From the NCBI RefSeq assembly GCF_001368795.1, contig NZ_LN831198.1, positions 3,144,506 through 3,185,647 of the forward strand: 41,142 nucleotides of DNA. Direction: 5' to 3'. The translations under genes and the position numbers were made by a program. This DNA comes from Paenibacillus ihuae. GTDB taxonomy: Bacteria; Bacillota; Bacilli; Paenibacillales; Paenibacillaceae. Each line of letters begins with the position of its first letter. The first letter of the stretch is position 1. The notes under the pieces are model-generated. The model saw only the letters and a list, made by a program, of their open reading frames with translations. It ran no database searches and was not told where the DNA came from. Positions 25,185-33,139 of the stretch are shown one piece after another.

Positions 25185-26173
25185 ACTCTTCAACTCCTTC
25201 ACTGACAATCTCGTCTATTTGCACAGCCACACGATCTTTTATCATCCCTGGACTTCCGACAAATTTCAGCTTGTCCCCTACTTTGATTGACAATCCTGTA
25301 TCGACAGTCTTGTTGAGAGATATTACGTCGCCGACACTAAGCCCGAGAAATTCAGCAATGGATAACCTCGATTCGCCTAGTTCCGCCACAATTGGCAACT
25401 GTGCCCTATTAACTCTAGATCTAATAGCTTCTAACTCAACCTCATCGCGGACCTTTTTCTCAGAAACAAACCATTGATGAACGGATAGCCTTGTCATGAT
25501 CGGCTCCAGAACAACGTGAGGTATACAAAGATTGATCATCCCGGTGGTATCACCAATTTTGGTGCTTAATGAAATCAAGGCAATAGTCTCATTTGGTGAC
25601 ACAATCTGCATAAACTGCGGATTCGTCTCCAAGGCTTCCATCCGGGGATTAATGTCCAGCACGGTCTTCCAGGCTTCCTGCAGACTTTCAAAACATCTGC
25701 TGAAGATCCTTTCCATAATGGTTGTTTCAATTTCGGTCAGTGCACTGATTTTGCTTGGGGCAGTTCCAAACCCGCCAAGCATTCTGTCCAGCATTGCAAA
25801 GGCAATGTTCGGATGCACTTCCATAACCATCCGGCCTTCAAGCGGTTCGGCTTCAAAAATATTCAATATCGTCATCTTCGGAATGGAGCGGATAAACTCA
25901 TCGTAAGGGAGCTGCTCTACTTGAACGACATTTATCTGCACGAAGGTGCGCAATTGGGCCGAAAAGTACGTCGTAAGATAGCGGGCAAAGTTATCATGAA
26001 TCCGCGTAAGGCTGCGGATATGATCCTTGGAGAAACGTACAGCCCGTTTGAAATCATAAGAGCGGATTTTTTTCTTGGGTTTCTTCTTTTTTAAGATCGT
26101 CGGCATCCATTTCACCGGAAGAAAGTGCAGCAAGCAGAGCATCAATTTCGTTTTGTGATAGTACATCAACCAA
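25174..26173 (-). pseudogene. fliM: C-ring switch protein FliM, frameshifted near the N-terminus
   Basis: From TTG 26173, behind GGGGGGGTG, the minus strand reads VDVLSQNEIDALLAALSSG and then EMDADDLKKEETQEK, the normal FliM N-terminus with the CheY-P-binding EIDALL motif. The frame then hits a stop at 26056. The rest of FliM, from IRSYDFKRAVRFSKDHIRSL through RIHDNFARYL to the SpoA C-terminus, is in another frame to 25174. The change occurs at an A7 run (T7 at 26067-26073, plus strand); one base fewer rejoins the frames as about 332 residues, the family length. The long frame opening at 26169 replaces the motif with an unrelated sequence and is probably not the true start. FliM is essential for torque and switching. 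Confidence 0.92.
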
Positions 26174-26212
26174 TTTTATCACCCCCCCAACAAGGAATTA
26201 TCCTTACAGCAG

Positions 26213-26680
26213 CTAAATAGAAGTCATGATGAAGTTAGTTACTTCAATCTGGGTCAGCTTGCCTTCAGTCAAGGTCTTGTTAATCAGATTTACCAGTTTG
26301 CTGCTCAGCTGATCCTTGCCGTTCGCCCCGTTAAGTTCCTCTGGCTTGGTATCGGCAAGCGTCTTAATAATCAGCGGCTTAATCTTGATGTCCTTGATCT
26401 TTTCGAATTCCTCCTTGGACTTAACAGCATCCAGCTGGAACGCGAAATTTATTAAAACGATATAATCGGGGTCGGCAAGATTAGTTTTGATGTCGGTGAT
26501 TTCCGTCGTCAGCTCAACGATTTCATCAGCGCTAAGACTCTTGGCTTCCACATTCTGGACAGCCGCATTCACATCATTAGTATCGCTAGGAAAAATCTTA
26601 TCCATTAGTAAAAATGCGGCAACTACAATAAGTGTAATCGCCAGTAAAATCGTAATGAGCCACGGCAGCATCTTTTTCAT
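26213..26680 (-). CDS. fliL: Stator-associated basal body protein FliL
   Basis: The 155-residue product has a single N-terminal membrane helix (about 6-27, PWLITILLAITLIVVAAFLL) and an extracytoplasmic domain with PDYIVLINFAFQLD and LTQIEVTNFIMTSI, the usual FliL ends. FliL forms rings around the stator units and stabilises them. The start overlaps the flbD stop by four bases (ATGA). It precedes fliM as in B. subtilis. Confidence 0.95.
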   Translation of the reverse strand: MKKMLPWLITILLAITLIVVAAFLLMDKIFPSDTNDVNAAVQNVEAKSLSADEIVELTTEITDIKTNLADPDYIVLINFAFQLDAVKSKEEFEKIKDIKIKPLIIKTLADTKPEELNGANGKDQLSSKLVNLINKTLTEGKLTQIEVTNFIMTSI

Positions 26681-26901
26681 GAAAGCTCCTCCATTGATTG
26701 GACTTTAATGGTGGCAGCATATGTGCCTATGTCCCTGTTATAATCCCGAATCTTACTGATTACCACATCGGCCTTTTCAAGCACGATCAATCTTTTGCCT
26801 GTTACAAGTGTTATATAAGTATCTGGACTTTCTTCCACCATTTCTACGAGCAGGGCATTAAGCCACATGGGCGCCCCGTTCAATCTTGTTACCGAGATCA
26901 T
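26677..26901 (-). CDS. flbD: FlbD/SwrD-family small flagellar protein
   Basis: The 74-residue product begins MISVTRLNGAPMWLNALLVE and continues EESPDTYITLVTGKRLIV, the FlbD family pattern. Its B. subtilis counterpart SwrD (YlzI) increases motor power for swarming. The frame also reaches an ATG at 26946 through a run of Gs, but the ATG at 26901 follows AAGGAGG by six bases and matches the family length, so the shorter form is right. It overlaps fliL by four bases. Confidence 0.93.
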   Translation of the reverse strand: MISVTRLNGAPMWLNALLVEMVEESPDTYITLVTGKRLIVLEKADVVISKIRDYNRDIGTYAATIKVQSMEELS

Positions 26902-26924
26902 AACAGGCCTCCTTACAATAAATA

Positions 26925-26944
26925 GGGGGAGGAGTTCCCCCCCC
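26925..26944 (-). repeat. G8/C5 hairpin in front of flbD
   Basis: The plus strand has GGGGG, then AGGAGTT, then C8 (26937-26944). On the minus strand this gives G-run, AACTCCT, CCCCC, a very stable small hairpin followed by TATTTATTG, about 25 bases before the flbD start. It could attenuate, protect or insulate the mRNA. The G8 run is also prone to length change. Confidence 0.55.
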
Positions 26945-27021
26945 ATGACTTGACAATAACGATTCCGTCAAAAGGCGAAACGTTATTTTTTAACAGCTTG
27001 TTTGTAATAATGGTCAGAAAA
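26945..27021 (-). other. flgE-flbD spacer with second hairpin
   Basis: In the spacer just after flgE the minus strand carries AATAACG and CGTTATT arms about 20 bases apart. Together with the G8 hairpin this makes the flgE-flbD gap the most structured spacer within the operon. No gene is seen in it. Confidence 0.45.
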
Positions 27022-27840
27022 TTAACGCTTCAGATTAACAACTTCCTGCAGCACTTCATCGGAAGTTGTAATAATCCGTGAATTCGCCTGGAAGCCACGC
27101 TGGGAAACGATCATTTCTGTGAACTCGCCGGTCAGATCAACATTTGACATTTCCAGCTGGCCTGCCACAATAGCCCCTGTACCTACTTCTGTATTGTTGG
27201 CTGTTGTAGGTGTAAGTTCGCCATCAGCATTGGCATTGAGTGTCATGCGGAACAGGTTGCCGCCTATTTTCTCAAGGCCCTGCGGGTTGCTCACTTTAGC
27301 TACAGCGATTTGTGCTCCTGCCTCAGTCGTACCATCTGCCATAGTCTGTACAATGGTGCCATTGCTGGAAATAGAGAATGCTGTTACATCTTCACCCAAC
27401 TGAATGGATTCACCATCGGCATTCAGAACATGCAGTCCGTCAGAGGTGATAAGGTTGCGGCTTGCATCCATGTGAAAGTCCCCGGCACGGGTCAGGAAAG
27501 GAGTTTCCTGATCATCTGAAAGCTTAACCAAAAAGAACCCGTCACCATCAATCCGCAGGTCGGTTGGATTGTTAGTGGTCATGGCACTTCCCGCCATATG
27601 CAGAGTATCAACAGAACCGATACTTACACCAAGGCCGATTTGTTTAGCATTCACCCCGCCTTGTCCGCCATCCACCGGTGCAGAAACACCGGATACCGTC
27701 TGGCTCATTATGTCTTTGAACATTACACGGCTTGATTTGAAGCCAATGGTATTCACGTTAGCAATGTTGTTACCGATAACATCCAGCTTCGTTTGGAAAC
27801 CGCGCATACCTGAAACTCCTGAATACATTGATCTTAACAT
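27022..27840 (-). CDS. flgE: Flagellar hook protein FlgE (FlgG-like short form)
   Basis: The 272-residue product belongs to the rod/hook family, with N-terminal MLRSMYSGVSGMRGFQTKLD, VIGNNIANVNTIGFKSSR, and C-terminal MIVSQRGFQANSRIITTSDE with LQEVVNLKR. This is the short form that builds the hook in Bacillus (named FlgE, earlier FlgG); automated pipelines often call it FlgG. The D0/D1 helices at both ends are intact. The frame extends to 27882, but the ATG at 27840 follows GGAGGG and matches the family start. Hook length would be set by FliK and capping done by FlgD, both encoded just upstream. Confidence 0.92.
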   Translation of the reverse strand: MLRSMYSGVSGMRGFQTKLDVIGNNIANVNTIGFKSSRVMFKDIMSQTVSGVSAPVDGGQGGVNAKQIGLGVSIGSVDTLHMAGSAMTTNNPTDLRIDGDGFFLVKLSDDQETPFLTRAGDFHMDASRNLITSDGLHVLNADGESIQLGEDVTAFSISSNGTIVQTMADGTTEAGAQIAVAKVSNPQGLEKIGGNLFRMTLNANADGELTPTTANNTEVGTGAIVAGQLEMSNVDLTGEFTEMIVSQRGFQANSRIITTSDEVLQEVVNLKR

Positions 27841-27964
27841 TGTTAAAAGCCCTCCCAGATTGTAGAGTCCAAGACTCTTCATTTAGTATTAAGAATTGTT
27901 CATTGAGCTATGGCCGCGTCAGTCGGTCGGCGGTCATTCCGGCTCTCCGGTTAGGACCGGCCGG
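27841..27964. repeat. Inverted-repeat-rich spacer between the TIGR02530-type gene and flgE
   Basis: This gap of about 125 bases holds a perfect AGAGTC-CAA-GACTCT hairpin (27864-27878) close to the flgE ribosome site. It also has CCGGT-TAGG-ACCGG (27948-27961) and a 12-base palindrome GACCGGCCGGTC (27955-27966) that overlaps the previous stop codon. The GC-rich half contains several GTCGG/GACCG copies. I see no promoter. It may affect relative expression of hook protein. Confidence 0.5.
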
Positions 27965-28348
27965 TCAAGAAATAATAACTGCACTATCAATTTGCGTAAA
28001 TACATTGTCCTTCATCGAACTTCCATCCATTGCTGTCACTACAGTGCGGTTGGGCACACTTACAATAAGGGCCATGTCCTTCAATAAAATCAAAGATTCC
28101 TTACTGCCTTTGGCGGCTGCCTTGTCCACTGCGGAAGAAATCTGATCCAACTGGCTGCTTCCAAGTTCTATTCCCCGTTGCTCCAGGCGTTTAGCTGCGT
28201 GATTGCTGAACTTAAGCATATTCTTTTGCAGCACGCTCTCGAATGACGCTTCTGCAGCAGCAGAATTTTTAACTGCCTGTGTTCTCTGCAGCACTTGTGG
28301 GTGAACACTTGCGGGATATAACTGGCCTATAGTCAGCCGGTCGCTCAT
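27965..28348 (-). CDS. TIGR02530-type flagellar operon protein
   Basis: The 127-residue product matches what I know of the small 'flagellar operon protein' family that sits between flgD and flgE in many Firmicutes. The conserved middle reads LKFSNHAAKRLEQRGIELGS, followed by LDQISSAVDKAAAKGSKESL, and the end contains LIVSVPNRTVVTAMD. Its exact role is unknown; position suggests hook assembly. The start ATG overlaps the flgD stop by four bases. There is no signal peptide or membrane helix. Confidence 0.85.
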   Translation of the reverse strand: MSDRLTIGQLYPASVHPQVLQRTQAVKNSAAAEASFESVLQKNMLKFSNHAAKRLEQRGIELGSSQLDQISSAVDKAAAKGSKESLILLKDMALIVSVPNRTVVTAMDGSSMKDNVFTQIDSAVIIS

Positions 28349-28839
28349 GTCGTCACCCCGCTCTCCCCACCATCTGAAGAAGTCTTACTGTCACTGACGG
28401 TATCAGCTTTAGGAGCAGCATTTTGAATCTGTGTAATATCAGTCAATGCTATACGTTCACTGCCTACTACAGCATATTGCACACCACTACTAACCACGAT
28501 TGACTCGACATTGCCAGTCTTCGGCTGCTCTGTTGATGCATCTGTCCAAGTGATATCCTTACCGATCAAACCTGATACAGAACCAAGGGACTGATTCAAT
28601 GCTGTCATTTGGGTCGAAATATTCATAAGCTGTTCTACAGATGAAAATTGAGCCATCTGAGCAATGAATTCCTTATCCTCCATCGGCTGCATGGGATCCT
28701 GATTCTGCAGCTGGGTGATCAGAATTTTCAGAAACTGGTCTTTGCCTAACGTGGAGTTGCCGGTTGTTTTGGATGTCGCCGAACTATTAGACACGTAATT
28801 CCATTGTTCACTGTTTGATACTGGATTTGTCGTTGCCAT
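28345..28839 (-). CDS. flgD: Hook capping protein FlgD
   Basis: The 164-residue product has the conserved N-terminal core LGKDQFLKILITQLQNQDPM and EDKEFIAQMAQFSSVEQLMN, which defines the hook scaffolding family, and a short C-terminal domain with a Ser/Asp-rich tail. FlgD caps the growing hook and is needed for FlgE polymerisation. It starts at ATG 28839 behind GAGGTG and overlaps the next gene by four bases. Confidence 0.95.
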   Translation of the reverse strand: MATTNPVSNSEQWNYVSNSSATSKTTGNSTLGKDQFLKILITQLQNQDPMQPMEDKEFIAQMAQFSSVEQLMNISTQMTALNQSLGSVSGLIGKDITWTDASTEQPKTGNVESIVVSSGVQYAVVGSERIALTDITQIQNAAPKADTVSDSKTSSDGGESGVTT

Positions 28840-28865
28840 TACATTTCACCTCACTTTTCATAAAG

Positions 28866-30374
28866 CTAAGCCTTAGCCGAGAAACTTCCGCCTTGATTAG
28901 GGCTTTCTTCGTTCGTCGCTGCAACCCAGTCCTTCCATTCACCATTCAGTTCTGCGGCAATTACAGCATCTGCAATTTCTTCACGGCGTTCTTTGGAACG
29001 ACCGCCCTGCTGGCCGCTCGAACCCGGCTGCCTTCCTTGCTCTCCATTAAACTGTGAGAAAAGCGGTGTATTATTCTGTGTAACCTCCAGCTTCTCTACT
29101 TGGATTCCCTGGGACTGAAGCGCTGCCCGCAATTGGCTCATCTGCTGCTCCAGCATATCCTTGGCGCCGGAATGTGCAGTATTGAATTGAGCAATCAGAT
29201 TACCGTTTTGCATCGTAATTTTAACATCGACTTGTCCCAGATTTTCCGGAAACAAAGTAATGGTTGCTTCTGCTACTCCGCCTTTTTTGACGATTTCCAG
29301 CTTACCGGTAATAAAAGTATCCATCTGCTGTGCAAATTGGCTAACCGGTACCGGAGCTGATTCTGCCTTCAATGGTGCTGTAAGACCGTCTCTAATCGAC
29401 AATTGACCGGCTGTCACAATATCATGACTTTCTTCAGCTGCTTTCACTTCGGGAAGCGGCTCTTCTGTGGAAGCAGATTTCAGTGCTTCTGCAGCGCCTG
29501 CTGTTTTGGTCACCTGTGTGCCGATTACAACTGTACTCACCTCTTCAACTGCAGATGCAACAGTAGAAGCTGCTTCTGCTTGGTTTTTTGTAGTTACAGT
29601 TGAGGGTTTAACAAGCACCGGGACTGTGGTATCAGTGGCTTTCTGCTTAATACTGCCTTCTGTTCCGGCCTGTTTAGCTGAAGCTGCTGGTATATCCGTA
29701 GTGTTTGTTCCTTTTGCCTTCACTTTGTTGTTCTCAGGAGTTACTACCTCAGCCATTATGGCCGAGAACTGGTTGAGAAGTTCAGCCCCTTTAACGGCTG
29801 AGGCTTCATTTCCCTTTGCTGCCGCATCCTTAATCAGGCTGACGAGACTGTTAAGCTCATCCTGAACGGCAAAACGTATCGTCTCAGGGTTCTGGGCAAG
29901 CGGCGACAACACTACACCTGCATCCGTATTGCCTTCACTCACACCGGATTCTGCTGCGGCATTACTGCCAGACAACAGAGCTGAAACTTGAAGCAGCCAT
30001 CCTTGTAAAGCTGCCAGCAAAGCAGGATCAGCACTAATGTTTTCATCCAGCTTTTCAACATCTTCTGTAAGACCTTTTAATAGATCTGCACTTTGGACGT
30101 TTGCAGCCTTGCCTGTTTCTTCACCTGTAGTCTGCACAGTGTTCATCAACCCCTGAAGCAGCGAAGCCAGATTGCCAAACAGTGGTGTCTCAGTACCCTT
30201 TGGTATGCTTGCTCCCATGGTTTGAACAAGCGTCTGGGCAAAAGGCATTGCTGTTGCCCCTCCACCTGCAGCCGCCGCAGTTCCAGCCGCAGCTGTTGTT
30301 CCGCCAGCCGTTCCAGATACGCCATTTGTCGGTACCATATTTCCGCCGGATAATGATGATAAAACTAAACTCAT
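28866..30374 (-). CDS. fliK: Hook-length control protein FliK
   Basis: The 502-residue product has a long, low-complexity N-terminal region rich in Ala, Thr and Gly (the ruler portion) and a C-terminal Flg_hook domain, EATITLFPENLGQVDVKITM, QNGNLIAQFNTAHSGAKDML and LRAALQSQGIQVEKLEVTQN. FliK is secreted during hook growth and triggers FlhB to change export specificity. The start ATG 30374 follows GAGAGGAGGTG. The domain order and position between the MotE-like gene and flgD match B. subtilis. Confidence 0.94.
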   Translation of the reverse strand: MSLVLSSLSGGNMVPTNGVSGTAGGTTAAAGTAAAAGGGATAMPFAQTLVQTMGASIPKGTETPLFGNLASLLQGLMNTVQTTGEETGKAANVQSADLLKGLTEDVEKLDENISADPALLAALQGWLLQVSALLSGSNAAAESGVSEGNTDAGVVLSPLAQNPETIRFAVQDELNSLVSLIKDAAAKGNEASAVKGAELLNQFSAIMAEVVTPENNKVKAKGTNTTDIPAASAKQAGTEGSIKQKATDTTVPVLVKPSTVTTKNQAEAASTVASAVEEVSTVVIGTQVTKTAGAAEALKSASTEEPLPEVKAAEESHDIVTAGQLSIRDGLTAPLKAESAPVPVSQFAQQMDTFITGKLEIVKKGGVAEATITLFPENLGQVDVKITMQNGNLIAQFNTAHSGAKDMLEQQMSQLRAALQSQGIQVEKLEVTQNNTPLFSQFNGEQGRQPGSSGQQGGRSKERREEIADAVIAAELNGEWKDWVAATNEESPNQGGSFSAKA

Positions 30375-30397
30375 CTATTTTCACCTCCTCTCAAGTC

Positions 30398-31345
30398 TTA
30401 TTTACCGCCCATTAGACGATTTACAATTTTGGCACTCAGCGTACTATCGTTTTTGGTGATTTCACCCAATATCGAAGATCTCACACTATCACTAACCGTA
30501 TTCAGGATCGTGATTACCTTATCCGGGCTGATCGTGTACATCGAACCTAACAAAGTAGCAGCATCGGCAGCAGGCATCGTGGTAAAGGTCTGGCTGAGTT
30601 CATCTTGATTTAGGTTGCCGGCAGTTGATGTTGCAGGTGTATCTGACTGCGTCTGCTTGAGTCTCGATTGAAGGGCTGCAATAGCCATATCGGTAGAATT
30701 CGTCGTTTCTTTTAGCTTTACCGACACTTCAGCAGCCTTCTTAGGATCCATTTTTTCGAGGATTGCCGTTTTGCTGGTGTTATTCATTGCACTAAAAATC
30801 TGCACCATTTCATCGGCAGTTAAATTTTCCATAATCGGTGCCGCTTTGGAAGCCTTCATTCCCGCATAAAGCTTGGCTAACTCGGTCACTTTCTCCTGAT
30901 AAGGATCCACTGTTTCCTCAGTGCTCGCAGCCGCTGCCGCTGCCTCTGTTGTCATGGTGTCAATCTGCTTCTGTAGCGCTTCTAGCTGTGTTTTCTGTGC
31001 GGTTTTGTCTTCATTAGCCTGCTTCAGCTGGGCTTCCTGTGCAGCAAGCTGGGACTTTAGCTCTTTAATCGTTGATTCTGAGCTTGCAGCCTGTTCTTCG
31101 CTCTGCGCGGCTTCATTATCTGAGGATTCACTGGCCGGATCAGCAACCGGATCAGGAACCCACTTATCCACGACTGGGATCTTATTTGCGATTTCCAGGA
31201 CGTTGTTACGGATGTCCATATTAAAAAGAGTCAGTAATACACCAAGCAGTACGAGTGTAAATATGATAGGTATCATCAGAAATAAAAAACGCTCGAATTT
31301 GCCTGCTGACTCTTCATTTTCAAGTTCCATATCATTTTTAGCCAC
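30398..31345 (-). CDS. MotE/YlxF-like membrane protein with two MgtE-N-like helical repeats
   Basis: The 315-residue product has a cytoplasmic N-terminus, one membrane helix (about 19-41), an acidic spacer, a coiled coil (about 86-133) and then two similar helical segments. The first (about 150-212) includes AAPIMENLTADEMVQIFSAM and DPKKAAEVSVKL; the second (about 250-312) includes MPAADAATLLGSMYTISPDK and SILGEIT. Such domains resemble the MgtE N-terminal fold found in MotE, which chaperones the stator component MotC. It lies at the ylxF position of B. subtilis. Translation starts at GTG 31345 behind GGGAGG. Confidence 0.85.
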   Translation of the reverse strand: MAKNDMELENEESAGKFERFLFLMIPIIFTLVLLGVLLTLFNMDIRNNVLEIANKIPVVDKWVPDPVADPASESSDNEAAQSEEQAASSESTIKELKSQLAAQEAQLKQANEDKTAQKTQLEALQKQIDTMTTEAAAAAASTEETVDPYQEKVTELAKLYAGMKASKAAPIMENLTADEMVQIFSAMNNTSKTAILEKMDPKKAAEVSVKLKETTNSTDMAIAALQSRLKQTQSDTPATSTAGNLNQDELSQTFTTMPAADAATLLGSMYTISPDKVITILNTVSDSVRSSILGEITKNDSTLSAKIVNRLMGGK

Positions 31346-31363
31346 TAGCGGAAACCTCCCGGG

Positions 31364-31807
31364 TTAGAGGGATTTCATCGCGAAGCGGACGGTAGCCATC
31401 TCATCCAGTTCGTTTTGTTCCCGTAAAATCATATTCTGCTGAAAGATCGTCTGTGCTTTGTCTTTGGCCTTCAGCCAAACCTTCTCATCCAATACTTTGG
31501 TGCTGAGATGGTCCTGCTTATGCTGGACTTCCTGATGCGCGCGTTTGATGTCCGAGTGTTTGCGGGCGATACAGTGGTCCAAATGCTCCAAATAATTCTG
31601 CATCTCAATGATTTTAGCCATTGGCGTTTTCTGCTCCGCCGCACTTTGCAGCGACAGCATCAGCGAATTCCGCTGATCCAGCAATTCATCAAGGCTTTTC
31701 TCCTGGGCTTGCAGTTCTCCGAGCGCGCTTGAGAGCATCCACTCTGCCTGTGTTTTCTCGTTGCCTTTCAAGTCCACAACTTTTTGAAAAGTATAATGGA
31801 ACCTCAT
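31364..31807 (-). CDS. fliJ: Flagellar export protein FliJ
   Basis: The 147-residue product is almost entirely an antiparallel alpha-helical coiled coil starting MRFHYTFQKVVDLKGNEKTQ. FliJ sits in the central hole of the FliI hexamer and links it to FlhA. The ATG at 31807, about ten bases from GAGGAG, fits the family start; TTG 31813, which overlaps the ribosome site too closely, is less likely. It follows fliI directly. Confidence 0.92.
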   Translation of the reverse strand: MRFHYTFQKVVDLKGNEKTQAEWMLSSALGELQAQEKSLDELLDQRNSLMLSLQSAAEQKTPMAKIIEMQNYLEHLDHCIARKHSDIKRAHQEVQHKQDHLSTKVLDEKVWLKAKDKAQTIFQQNMILREQNELDEMATVRFAMKSL

Positions 31808-31813
31808 TGCCAA

Positions 31814-33139
31814 TCAACTCCTCGAGAACTGTGAAATTAAAGCTTGCTGAACTTCTGCCAGGGTTACTTTCTCGTTTACTTTTTGCTTCGTGAAATCCCA
31901 TATGCTGTCAATGTAGTGCATGGACTCATCGATCTGGGCATTGGAACCGCGCTGATAGGCTCCGATATTTATCAAGTCTTCCGAATCCTTGTATACCGCC
32001 ATAAGCCTCTTTACATTCTCAGCAGCCGCAATCTGCTCCTCGGGAGCAATATCCTTCATTACACGGCTGATGCTGGCAAGCACATCAATCGCCGGGAAAT
32101 GGCCTTTATTGGCAATATTACGGTTTAGCACAATATGCCCGTCCAAAATTCCCCGCACAGCATCGGCAATCGGCTCATTCATATCATCACCGTCAACCAG
32201 TACTGTATAAAATGCGGTAATGGAACCCGTTGGTCCGGTTCCTGCCCTTTCAAGCAGCTTAGGCAAACTAGCAAACACGGATGGTGTGTAGCCTCTCATG
32301 GCTGGCGGTTCTCCAACCGCAAGTCCAACCTCACGCTGCGCCATTGCATAACGTGTGACAGAATCCATCATCAGCATGACGTTCAGGCCCCGGTCACGGA
32401 AATACTCTGCTATCGTTGTAGCTATCAGCGCACCCTTGATCCGGATTAATGCCGGCTGGTCTGACGTTGCGACAACGACTACGGAACGCTGCAGGCCTTC
32501 TGGCCCTAAATCACGTTCGATAAAATCCAAAACCTCTCTGCCACGTTCACCAATCAGCGCAATGACATTGACATCTGCCGAAGTATTTCGGGCAATCATT
32601 CCCATCAGGGTACTTTTGCCGACCCCGGATCCGGCAAAGATCCCAACCCGTTGCCCCTTGCCGATTGTCAGGAGTCCGTCTATAGCTCTGACTCCAATAC
32701 TGATAGGCTCGTGTACACGAGGGCGGTTTAAAGGATTAGAAGGGATATTAAAGGTTGAACTGTGCGGCATTCGCGCCGGAATAAGTGATCCGTCCAGCGG
32801 CTGGCCCAATCCGTCCAGCACTTTGCCCAGCAATTCCGAACCCACCTGAACACTCAACGGTTTACCCGTGCCAACCACATCGCAGCCCGGCCCTATCGCC
32901 TGCAGTTCACCCAGCGGCATCAGCAGTACCTTATTGTCCCGAAATCCTACTACTTCAGCCTGGAGCGGCTTATTGCCTTTTGCCGGATAGATATAACACA
33001 CATCTCCAATGCTGGCATCTGGCCCTTCTGACTCGACCATCAGTCCGATAACCTGAGTAACCTTCCCGTTGATTCTAACCGGGTCGAAATTACGCAGTTG
33101 TTCTTTATATCGTCTACTGTCAAGCATCGCCTTCCCCAT
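31814..33139 (-). CDS. fliI: Flagellar export ATPase FliI
   Basis: The 441-residue product is homologous to the F1 beta subunit and energises export. It shows Walker A in GIFAGSGVGKSTLMGMIARN (about 166-185), VIALIGERGREVLDFIE, Walker B-containing LNVMLMMDSVTRYAMAQREV and GEPPAMRGYTPSVFASLPKL. The ATG at 33139 is used, seven bases from GAGGAG and inside the end of fliH (20-base overlap); an ATG at 33127 also exists. Neighbours FliH (negative regulator) and FliJ complete the export ATPase complex. Confidence 0.97.
   Translation of the reverse strand: MGKAMLDSRRYKEQLRNFDPVRINGKVTQVIGLMVESEGPDASIGDVCYIYPAKGNKPLQAEVVGFRDNKVLLMPLGELQAIGPGCDVVGTGKPLSVQVGSELLGKVLDGLGQPLDGSLIPARMPHSSTFNIPSNPLNRPRVHEPISIGVRAIDGLLTIGKGQRVGIFAGSGVGKSTLMGMIARNTSADVNVIALIGERGREVLDFIERDLGPEGLQRSVVVVATSDQPALIRIKGALIATTIAEYFRDRGLNVMLMMDSVTRYAMAQREVGLAVGEPPAMRGYTPSVFASLPKLLERAGTGPTGSITAFYTVLVDGDDMNEPIADAVRGILDGHIVLNRNIANKGHFPAIDVLASISRVMKDIAPEEQIAAAENVKRLMAVYKDSEDLINIGAYQRGSNAQIDESMHYIDSIWDFTKQKVNEKVTLAEVQQALISQFSRS

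Noticed and set aside
25174..26169. FliM starting at ATG 26169
   Set aside because: The first 30 or so residues are unlike FliM, while the proper EIDALL N-terminus lies in the neighbouring frame from 26173. A frameshift explains it better.
26902..26946. Longer FlbD starting at ATG 26946 through the G8 run
   Set aside because: The extension has no ribosome site and exceeds family length; the ATG at 26901 has AAGGAGG at six bases.
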